64,000 nt of DNA, taken from Ptiloglossa arizonensis. Lineage: Eukaryota > Arthropoda > Insecta > Hymenoptera > Colletidae. Position 1 is the stretch's first letter. Each line of letters opens with the position of its first letter. Positions 45,901 through 57,700 of this stretch are shown here, one piece after another. The notes under the pieces are model-generated. The model saw only the letters and a program-made list of their open reading frames with translations, did no database searches and was not told the DNA's origin. The position numbers and the translations under genes are program-made. The stretch covers positions 18,402,001 to 18,466,000 of the forward strand of contig NC_135055.1 of assembly GCF_051014685.1 (NCBI RefSeq), in the 5' to 3' direction.

Positions 45901-48784
45901 ACTAAGGCGGGGCTCGCATATACCGCGAAGAGAGGTAAGCGGTTGAATCGGATTGGATTGGGGCGCAACTAGCAAGCGAGCGAGGAAACTGGTTTGGTTT
46001 TGTGGGGCTTGCACCACTGCACCGCTCTTTCAGCGAGACAGTCCAATTTATGCATTACGGCTATGTAGGCACTACACGATATCAAAACGCTGCGCCCGGG
46101 CTTACTCCACTTACTGTCATCATCGTTGCAATATTATCAGAACTTTGCAAGTGCCTACAAGACTAAATTCACTGCATTACATCTTCTTTGGTTCTACAAC
46201 AAAGTGTTTATATTTTTTTACGCATATTAGAACTCAGTGGCATATAATAAAACGCGAAAGTGAAGCGAAATACACAACACGTTTGAACACGCGTTAACAT
46301 TGGTGGAATCCGGAATATGAATTTTATACCAGTTAGAGGATTGTGACTGTTTTGTGACGTATCTGGTGCTCCGTCATTCAATTTGCTCAAAATTAATACT
46401 CTGAAGATTTCGAATCTCGTACAGGTACACCATTTTTATATTGTATAATCATATTTTTCGTTTCATCGCAACGAGAATCGGAATGTATGTATTCCTATCA
46501 AATATACTTATATACTTACGTGTATATTTATTCTTCATGGTGTCATTGTATTTAAGAGGTTATGGTATTTGATGCCGACTCGGTTGTTGCACGTATAGGA
46601 GGCAAGTTTTTCATGTTTCTGTTGATTTTTTCTCTGTACTTATCGTACCTTAAAAAGCAATTTTATCCGAATATCTTGTACAATATATGTATACATATGA
46701 ACAATAGCTTATCATAATGTCCGAATATTGTCGATACGGAGTAAAAATTCTACTAGGACTCAGTATTTAAATTCGATCATTTTTATTATAAAATTTCAGA
46801 TTAAAAAGAGTTTGAGTAATTAGTTCTTATATTTCATTTTATACTTCTTGTATTTGAAAGGAATAATCTTGAAAAAACATGGACAAGATAAATTAAAAAA
46901 GAAGAATAAATTGTACCAAGCCGGTACGTTTTTTTACTTTTAGTTAAATTTAATTCTATTTTTATTTTAACAAATTCCAACTCAATTACAATGAAAGAAA
47001 TAAGTATTTCCATGCTTAAATTTTGAATATCAACTGAAATGAAAGGACTTATTGAAATGGTGCGAAAGTTCGTTAAATACAATGAACGCATATGTATACG
47101 CTGCCAATATTTCAAAGGCATTCCAACATCTGGAAATTTAATTGTTATTAAAATGAAATTGGATAAAATAAAAATATTTTGAAGAATTAGTATAAACAAA
47201 TGATCAAAATTTACATATGGAAAAGTCTACGTATTGCCTTGTGTACACGATTCAGTTGCGAGATTCGTTATTTTATACGAGTGCATACTGCACGGTCAAC
47301 TTTTTCTTCTCAGTTTTTTGCATGAGCCAATCAGAATTCGCGAATGCGCCTCAAAAGAAAATGGCTAACTCGTGTCGCTGGGTTCGAGCGTATCTTTGCG
47401 CGTCGTTTTGTGAACCCCGTAGTCTGCAATCACGTTGACGTCTATCGCCATTTCCTCGCAGGAGGATTTCGTTCATTTACTTTCTAAGGTATACGCAACT
47501 TTTTCGACTGCAAGACTTCGGAATTTTTTTTATTGGTGCGCTTCTGTAACAATGTGTTTCTAAACGCGAGTGGAAATTCATTGGTTAAAAAGGCATGTGT
47601 TGATGTTATCGTGAGTGCAAAAGTGCATCGCATTCTTCAAGAAATATGGATGCAGTTCCATTGCCGGCCGGCAAGCTATACGCAAAAAATTTCAATCATA
47701 GTTCTCTCGAGGCATAAATCGCGTTTTATACACTTAAATTCATTATTTCAGGCCTTTTTGTTACAATAATTTGATTATCGTGTCTTGAAGAATATTGTTC
47801 AACGACAAATTTTTGTTACTTTAGGTTTTAAATCAAGGAATAGATATAAAATGTCATCAATAAGAAATAAGGAAAATACAACAAAATTGTGTGACCTGCC
47901 ATTTTTTTATACTCCGAAAATTGCACGATATTTTGAAAACAACGTGGTTTGTGTTCGTTAACGCGGGAAATTGTATATTCCACGCGTTATATGGTGTCGG
48001 AGGCAGATGGTCAGGCCGGAGTTTCGAGAGTTCATTGCGTTTCCTGTATTTTGTATACTCCATTTTTGCTTAGAAATAACTAGAAAACTTTCAATTTTTA
48101 AGTATATTTAAACATACTTTAAGGAGTTTCTCACTGTATATTGAATTTAATTTTTTAATTTCGTTTTATTTTTCACGATATGCTTTTGTCCGACCTTTTT
48201 TACAAACAGTATTTTTAGCCGGAAGGGTGACTGTATTATGAGTCGTGTTAAAACATGAAATCATTATTTATTACTTAATGGTATTTAATAACAGCTTCTT
48301 TAAGTGAACTGTACAAAAAGTTTACAAAATTTTCTGTTTTTTTATACTTTCAACGAATCGCGTCGTCATATTGTCGCGAACACGTTTTAAGAAACTAATT
48401 GTTTTCAACCGCTCGATCGCAAATTACTGATAACGAACTTCTAAATAAGCATCTTGCAATTCGGTTTACCAGAAGTCGATGTTATTTGTTTATATATTTG
48501 AAGGGAATGTCAAAACACTTCATTCCTGAAATACAAGCAAAATAGAACAGCATATAAAATGCATTGAATGCTAGGAACCAAATAGTAATTTGATAATTTA
48601 TTTTGCATTTTATGTGTATGTACATTGAATTATTGCAAATTTAGTTTACTTTAATGATAGAACAGTCAAGGATATAAACTGTTTCAATGTATTAGATCTA
48701 AGTGGTATAAATTTTAATCTAAAAATATATTTTACTTTGGCATTGCAAAAAATCATGCTGGAATTGTAAATTATTTTTCTAGCT
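42907..48784. other. Divergent intergenic region and 5' part of Syp
   Basis: 5.9 kb with no supported coding gene. 42907-43200 should be the promoter of the minus-strand ectodomain gene. 43720-44030 is an island of non-coding, GC-richer, low-repeat sequence that I cannot identify. About 44400-46300 and 47210-47490 are GC-richer and promoter-like. A CT-ATG start just after an AG acceptor (48781-48782) shows that Syp has at least one upstream non-coding exon. Confidence 0.55.
47331..47488 (+). promoter_or_regulatory. Candidate Syp promoter and non-coding first exon
   Basis: A CCAAT-type box (AGCCAATCAG, near 47325-47335) precedes a GC-richer stretch ending at a good donor, CTAAG followed by GTATAC after 47488. 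It lies 1.3 kb upstream of the acceptor beside the Syp ATG. Another donor-like site, AGAGAG/GTAAGCG, is near 45930 and could be an alternative first exon. Both are inferred. Confidence 0.35.
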
Positions 48785-51700
48785 ATGGCAGAAGGGAATG
48801 GGGAAATAAAAATGGAAGAAAAACAGTCTAAAGAGGAAATGGAATATGTAGAAAAAACAGAAGATTTTTCAAAACTAATCCAATACGGACTGGATGAGAA
48901 AGTAGCTGCGAAACTGGATGAAATTTACAAAACAGGAAAATTAGCTCACGTGGATTTGGATGAACGAGCGTTAGATGCTTTAAAGGAATTTCCAGTTGAC
49001 GGCGCGTTAAATGTACTCACGCAGTTTTTGGAATCGAATTTAGAACACGTATCGAATAAATCTGCGTACCTTTGCGGCGTAATGAAAACGTATAGACAAA
49101 AGAGTAGAGCTGGTCAAGGTACCAGTACTAGTACAACTCCTAAAGCACCGGACGAGGATAAAATAAAGGTATGCTTGTATTTTGCTTATATATTTTTAAC
49201 ATTACATTTCAAAAGTTGTTTATGTTGCACGAGAGATATAATAATCTATGAAAATGTTCCAGATGATTCTCGAACGAACCGGTTATCCTTTGGATGTAAC
49301 GACGGGGCAGAGAAAGTATGGAGGACCTCCTCCAAACTGGGAAGGTCCTACACCAGGAACTGGTTGTGAGGTAAGGAAATAGAATATTACTCTTTTTCTT
49401 TTCACATATATTTCTTGTACTGAAAGTCAAGGTACAAATAGAATCAAACATTTTGGTTTTTACGTCAAATACGCGGTTCCTTGTGTTAAAGGTGTTTTGT
49501 GGAAAAATTCCAAAAGATATGTACGAAGACGAATTGATTCCATTGTTTGAAAAATGTGGAAAAATTTGGGATTTAAGACTAATGATGGATCCAATGGCAG
49601 GTTGCAACAGAGGATATGCATTTATCACTTTTACTAACAGGGAAGCAGCACAGCAAGCTGTTAGGGAGGTATGTAGACATTCTCTGATTTTCTTATTATT
49701 GCGTAGGTACGTGTTTGTGAAGCGTACAAATTCTGTTACCCTAGTTTACGATATCTTGCTATGGACAGATCGATTCCCTTCACTTTTATTTACAAAATTT
49801 TTAGAAATGTTACAAAATTGTTATTGCTACCAAAATATATGGTCTTTCGAAATGTTTAAATATTATGTATAGTATTTTTCTTTCATCTTTTTGCTGTTTT
49901 ACCATTTCATGGCTTATGTATTATTTTATTAAGTCTTTCCATTCATCGTAATCATACTTGTTTTAAAACAAAAGTTTTGTGTGTATTAAATATTAGTATT
50001 GTTTACTCTTAATATTTACTATTTTACCAAGTAAATACATTAAATGAGTTTCGTGATTTTAAATTCTGCTTTACTTTCTTTTACTTTTTGCATTAAACAT
50101 TTCGAACGAAGTTTTTCATATTCCCATGTGGCTTGTTCTATGTTGTCACTTGCGTTTTCTCGCTTTTTTTTTCCGGTAGTTTCAACGCAAATGTCTTAGC
50201 ATTGTTTCACTAATGGTAAAAAGTAACGAAATTTAAGATTAAATGTTTTTAGTTAGGAACAATCCACATATTTGTCTCATATGCGTACATATATGTCCCT
50301 GACCATCGATTCATGTTTAAGTACATAATTACATCCAACACATCCTCAAATATTTATCAACTACCACACTGAAAACTGAGACATAGATACATATATACGT
50401 ACATACCTAGATGCATATATACATATATGCATACACATGCATATACACATATATACATATATGCATACGCATGCATTTACACATATATACATACATCTGT
50501 ACACATACATACATACATACATACATACATACATACATACATACATACATACGTTCATATATACATACGTACGTACATACATATATACATCTATACATCT
50601 ATACATCTATACATACATACGTACATACATACTTACACACTTTTATAAATAATACTTATATAATTATATACATACATACATGCATACATACATACATATA
50701 TGAATATATCATACACATGTACATACGTACATACATAATTACATACATTAGTAGATATATACATTAATAGATACATACAGATATACATGCATATGTAAAT
50801 ACATTTGTACATATACACGTACGTACATATACATCTGTATACATGCATACGTACATATACACATGCGTACATACATACATGCATATGTACATATATATAT
50901 ACATACGTACGTACATTCGTACATACATACTTGCATACATATATACATGCCTACATACATACTTGCATATAGACATACATACACACATACGTACGTACAT
51001 ACCTAACTACATACATACGTACATACCTAACTACATACATACGTATATACCTAACTACATATATACGTACATACCTAACTACATACATACGTACATACCT
51101 AACTACATACATACGTACATACCTAACTACATACATACGTACATACCTAACTACATACATACATACATACATACATACATACATACATACATACATACAT
51201 ACATACATACATACATACATACATACATACACACATATACATACATACATACATACACGTACGTACGTACGTACATACATTAATGATATCCTATGGATGA
51301 GTTTCTTTTTCCAGCTCTCCTCTTTGCTCAGTGGGCAAAATTGGGAGTGGAGAACCTTCCTGAATAATGACGACGAAAAAAAAAAGTATCTCGTGTGGTC
51401 TAATTGGTTAGGGGTATATTTACCTAATTGGTTAAATTTCATTGGACAGTGACAATTTTTGTAACAAAATTTTGAAAATTGGTAGGCTTAAAATTTGTTT
51501 ACAGGAGCACATGATACGTGTACGCCGGTTTCCTATATTGTGAAGACTCGAGCGACAAAGCGCATGCCACTTTCTCGCTTTCATGGAACCACGCCATGTT
51601 AATATTTCACTAAATTGCACATTTTGAAAAATTGTTCCTAAATTCTCCTGTTTGTCGCAATTACATAAAACATGAAGTTATCTCATTGGAACAATATTAG

Positions 51701-54700
51701 GCATGTGTCTGTTTTCTTCATCCCACAGCTCGATAATCACGAAATAAAACCCGGCAAGAATCTGAAAGTAAACATTAGCGTTCCTAATCTACGACTTTTC
51801 GTGGGGAACATACCAAAGTCAAAAGGCAAAGAGGAGATCTTGGAGGAATTTGGTAAATTAACAGGTAAAGTGAATTCGAGGCGTGTGTACCTACCTATCT
51901 ACCTATACCTACCTGTCTACCTGTATTGTAACTTACGAGTGGTAGCTTTTAAGTAGTGGTTGTAGATGGTATGGAATTATGGAGCATCCAAGAAAAAAAG
52001 ACGATCGCGCGTGTGACCGTGCGATCTGCGATAACCTGTGGCACCTTCAGTTCTGGTCAGTCTCCTTGCCTCTCGGTTTATTAGTGAACAGTAACACCTC
52101 TCTGGTCCAAGTCTTCTTTTCCTCGCATATTTAGGTTGAGTTATGAGTTAATCGCTTCCCACTTTTATTCACCAACGTGCTCCTTCCGTACCTTTTATCT
52201 CCTCGTTTTTTCCCGTTCATTTCTCCTTTTGTTGTTCCCAGTTCTCCTTGATTATTGTCATTGCCGCCGCCGTTGCGCCGCTGCCGCCATCGCTATCATC
52301 ACCGTCGTATCACCGCTACCGTAGTCACCCATTCATCGCTACCATCACTGCGATGAATCTCATCCATCCATCCATCCATTTATCCACCCATCCATCCATC
52401 CAACCGTCCGTCCTCTTCTTCTTTTTTACTCTCACGTCGTTTCCCCCGCTTCCATTCCATTGTCCCATCGCTGTTATAATTTCTGCCAATTTCATCCGAG
52501 TAGTTCTGATCTTATGTATTTCACGGTCGACTCGTCGATCTTTTCGCCTATCGGTGTACGTCTTTGTTCTCTTGTTTTTTTTTGTCTGAAAAAGAGACGG
52601 AGAAACTGAAAGAGAAAATGTGGAAGCAAAATGAAGCACGATTTTGATCGTGAATCACGTAGAACGATTCGGTACTGTAAATGAACGCGGCGCTGTCCTA
52701 CGTGGTTATTTAGGAGTTTCTCGCGACACGCTAAACGCGATTCATGACTGGGCCTCGAGCATGGGGGTATGGGAGATTTGCGTGGACCGCTGGGGCGTTT
52801 GGCTCGCTAACAAACGGACAGGCACTCCCATCCACCTACCCACTCATCCATCCATCCAACCGAAAACCACCTGTTCATCAACTCGTACTACGCAGTGTCC
52901 CTTGGTCTTTGTCTCCACGATTCACATTCCACGATTCCTCGGTAAACATCGCTTGCCCCGACCCGAACGTACGATATGTACAAAAACCTCCCTGAAGGTC
53001 GCTTCACGAAATCCCACGTTCAGACAGCCAATAAGCAGGTGAAATTATAAAAGGCAAGCTTAATTGGCACTCTCCTTCCACATTATTCTTACAGCTGAAT
53101 GATTATGAGATTCGGAAAGGGAAAAAGATTGGTGTTACCGTATCTTATAACAATCACCGCTTGTTTGTGGGAAATATTCCAAAGAATCGAGACCGAGATG
53201 ACTTGTTCGAAGAATTTACAAAGCACGCACGTAAGTTGACAATTGTCCTTAAATCAGCAAGCAGTAACCAAAGGAAGTTCTATGGGAAAGATGGTGGGAC
53301 AAAACTTTTATCTCTTAACGATCGGCTGTTTTTACCCTCCCCCCAAATTTTGAGATCAGACCTGTCAGATGGGTTCATTTTTAAGCCCCTCTTGCATCGT
53401 TATCAAACTAGGCAAATTTCTTTCCAAATTTGGTACATAACCACGCGATAAAGACAAATTTCACTTCTACATACATTTCGCGCGTGTTTCTCGCAAACAG
53501 AATCCCAACAAACTTTATTATTTAACATCCAACGAGAATTCTTCGCTTTGTGATTCCATTGTTTTTTTTTTGTGTTATTTATTAATTTTCTAATGAACAG
53601 AAGTGCCCGTAATCGACTAACGGTGTCCTATACTAAAGCTGTGCCCCACAATCAAGGAGATTTTCTCACGACACACGCCCAAACACGTGGAACGCATATT
53701 TTCTCGACTATTTCGTGTTTCTGTTTTTTTTTCTTGGAACTCAACTTTACATATATACATATATATAATCTATTCATGTATATTTATGTGTATATATACA
53801 TTTTTTTTCTTGACCGTGTAGATCAGTTACCGTTTCGCGTCCCGCGAGCGTATGTTTTTTTCTTTTCTTTTTTTCTTTTTTTTTTTGTTTTTTTTTCTTT
53901 TTTTTTTTTTAATATGTTTTTCCTTTACAAGTATCTCTGTAACACTATATTCCACGTTCGTGAAAGAAAAGAGATTTTTCATCCTCATTAATTGATTTTG
54001 GGACACATGAAATCATAAACCGCAAGAAGGGCGATAAAGTGTAGGTGAGATTATAGAAAAGACAGAATGCACAGTGTCGTCTAAAATTTTACAAAATTGT
54101 TTCGTTTTATATGCATATTGACGATTAACGTTTCACGATATCGGGCACACCTGCTGGTAATTGACCGGCGGGTTACGATTACGAAGTTTTCGCTCGACGG
54201 GAAAGTTTCTATTCTTTTCTCGAACGTTTTCATATTTTTTTTGTTTAGATTTATTTGTTAACAACGTGAGGTCGATCAGAATGATTGAAGCGAATGTGTA
54301 TGGTACTTCTCACATTTTCAGTGTGTGTTTGCATAGCATTCTTGCATGTAATATTAAAGTCTGGACACAGAGAGGAGATAAAAGATTTAAGAAAGAAAAA
54401 AAGGAAATAAAAGAACCAAAGTGGTACGTTAATATCGGATTCACGAGGCATATAAGGTGGTCAAAGTTGAGAATAACGAAATCATTGAAGGAAGGGGGGT
54501 GGTGACAGGGCATCTGAATTGTCTTAGCGATATATTACAACATTAAAAACTCACTCCGAACAATTGAGAAAGGAACTGTGCGTTTTTCTCGGGATGGCTG
54601 GGGGCGGGAGGGTGGTGTATTTTAAGATTAAACGTCGGTTCGTTTCTATCGGGTGCCTTGTTATCCAAGTGCGCACACACACACGTACACGCACACGCAC

Positions 54701-57700
54701 GCACACACCTGTTAAACACGTACATACATACACACATGCATACATACATACATATATATGTATACTCAGCTTTTAAACTGAGAGGAAGGAGAGAAGAACT
54801 ATGTATTAAAGAAAAGAGCAAAGAATTGTTAGCGATTAATAACGCTTAGAATAACGTTTAGAAACGAAACACTTGTGTTCGAGTATTCTTACAGACGTTT
54901 TCTTGTCAGTAACGAAAACAAGTCCGCTACGATATCATCGGTCGTGCGTACAAATCCCATACCTTACTCTAATCGAAAAGCGTTCGAAAGAAATTTCGGT
55001 TTCATAGCGTCACTCTATTGTGGATTCGTGATTTTCAGTCGCTGCAGTGCATGTGAGTTCTAATAGCATGGCAACTATTCTATTTAATGATTGTACAATT
55101 GCGTCTCGATCGTGTTAACATATCCAATACGTAAAAGAGAGAATTGTACGTCGTCGGGTGGATTACGATTGTATAGCTGAAAAAAAAGAAAAAAAAAAAA
55201 ATTTATACCCGTCATCCGTGTGCCGTTTCATTAAATACGAATAGAGCTTCGCAATTTCTCTTCTAACAGTTGTTAACGATATTGCGTACTAGAATGCTTT
55301 TCTAACGGTTACGAGTTTCTATGGTTTTTTGTCTTTCAGACGACACGACGATGTTCGTTAATGTTTCGTTCGGTAAAGTTTACTATCTTTCCCACTTCCT
55401 CTGTACTTTAATCCCGAAAAAAAAAAAGAAAAAGGTTTGCCCACTCAACTGGCGTTTCGAACGCGGGAAACGTTTTCGAGCGATAGCCGACCACCAATTT
55501 TTGCGGTTCGCTATTCCTCGGGTCTGAGTAGATGTTGTGTCGAGTTTTATTTTTGTTTTTTTTTTCGTTTTTCTCTTCTCAAGCTTTTTTGTTCGCAAGA
55601 AGGATATCTTAAATGCGGGTTTTACACTTTTCGCAGATACTACGTGTACGTATATACGATATGTACGAATGCATGTTGCGTATATAAATACACGTATACA
55701 CGTCACGTGGAGTAACACACGCGCGCGCGCGCGCCCGCGTGCACGTATTACGATTACGATTACGGTTGGGGTGGTACCCGTTGCGACCGTACGTCGGTTT
55801 CATCGAGTCTTGACAACGACCATTTATCCGTAACGTAATCCGTGTACGCGTCACGACGGGGGACTATATAAGATTGATGCGTGCGTGCGTGCGCCGCGAC
55901 GCACGCGCGCGAGTGCGCGGGCGTATGGCTATGTGTGGTGTGTTTTGTTTTTGTACCCGCGTGCGTATGTACTCGCCCAGGGACCCGACAGCTACATATA
56001 TATACGCTGCTGGTACCGCGTGTGCGTTGTGCGCGTCGCCGCGAAAATCCGTTATTGTCTCTTTTCATTTCTTTTCTTTTTTTTTCTCTCATCGATGTGT
56101 GTAAATAGCGAAAAAAGGGAACGATTTCTCGCACCGCGAACGATTTCCTTTCGAACGACGCGCACGCGCACACACGGCACCGTACATGTGAGTATCGGTT
56201 TGCGAAGAAAATGGAAAAGTAACGAAAATGGAAAGATGTCATATTTGTGTGTCGAGTTTGACAATTTCAGAATCAGAATTTCGCAATGAACGAACGATGG
56301 GCTCGTGACTTCGGCCGTGTAAGTTCACCGAACTCCGGCGTCGTTGGAAGCTCTATTCGAAGCAATTACGTGTTGCGCGTTCGGTGTACGAGTACGATGG
56401 GAACGTAATCGAGGAGTTCGGTAACGCGTCGAAGTCGCGAACCCTCGTATTTTGGCTTCTTTGGATGACAATTTAGATACACTTTGTGCATCAGTAGTAT
56501 AAAGTTGGAAGAATATCCGAATGCTTTTTTAGGTAAAGAACCAAACTATCTTTAACGCAGAAACGATTATTTCCCTTCTCGATCGTGCTGTCACTTTATT
56601 ATCTTTCGTGAAACAATTCCGATATTTCTTAGCGGTCAATTTGAAAGCGTTACGCATATTATCGTAACTCTCACGTATCGATACATTATTTCACGTATCG
56701 TCGAATTAGCTAATTAGATAAACAATTTACATGTTTTATTTTTCTGATTCCTACTTTTTTTTTTGGTTTTTGTTTCTCTGTCCCTCGGTTTTACTTGTTT
56801 CCTGTTTTTCCATCCCTTCTATTTTTTTCTCCCGCCCCTCAACTGTTTATTTTGAGTATCGCTAACGCCGATAGCATAGTTAAATAGCATTCTACGGACA
56901 CTATTACCGTAACGATGAGAAACGAAAGCCCAACCGGCATAAATAATCGAGTATTGCAATTTTTTCTTATTCGCGCTTATTTCTTCAACTTTCTTTTATT
57001 ATTATCATTATTTTTTTTTAATTTTATTTTTTTTATTTTTATTTTTTTTTTTTAATAACCGTAGAAGTACATATTCGTTATTCTCTCGACTTTCCGATGA
57101 ATTTTATTGATCGCTTTTGTATAATTTTTCGTCGTACAGCTGGCCTGACCGAGGTGATTATCTACAGTTCACCGGACGATAAGAAGAAAAATAGGGGTTT
57201 TTGCTTCTTAGAATATGAATCTCACAAAGCAGCTTCCTTAGCGAAACGAAGACTAAGCACCGGTCGCATCAAGGTGTGGGGCTGTGATATCATAGTCGAT
57301 TGGGCAGATCCGCAGGAAGAGCCAGACGAACAAACCATGTCTAAAGTAAATAAAACGTGATCTCTTAAGGAGAATGATTTGTTTTTTCTCGCGTATCGAT
57401 AACGTATCGGTAAAATAATTTACTCATTCTATTGTGTGTTTCAGGTGCGCGTACTGTATGTAAAGAATTTGACGCAAGATTGTTCCGAGGATAAGCTGAA
57501 AGAGTGTTTCGAACAATATGGTAATATCGAAAGAGTGAAAAAGATCAAGGATTATGCTTTCGTGCATTTCGAAGAACGAGACAATGCCGTTAAGGTAAGA
57601 ATTTTCTTATCGATGATATCGCGTTGTACCTTTCTATGCAAAAATTATCTAAAAAAATTCCAAAAAGTATAATACGTTTATCGATCGACGCTAGTTAGCG

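Noticed and set aside
50361..51283. Many overlapping ORFs with HTYI or MYVC repeats on both strands
   Set aside because: They come from a stop-free ACAT microsatellite in a Syp intron; no start context, domains or splice logic.
55383..56289. Cluster of Arg/Ser-rich ORFs in the CpG-rich Syp intron
   Set aside because: High GC lowers stop frequency; codon use is random, frames overlap on both strands and none has a family match.
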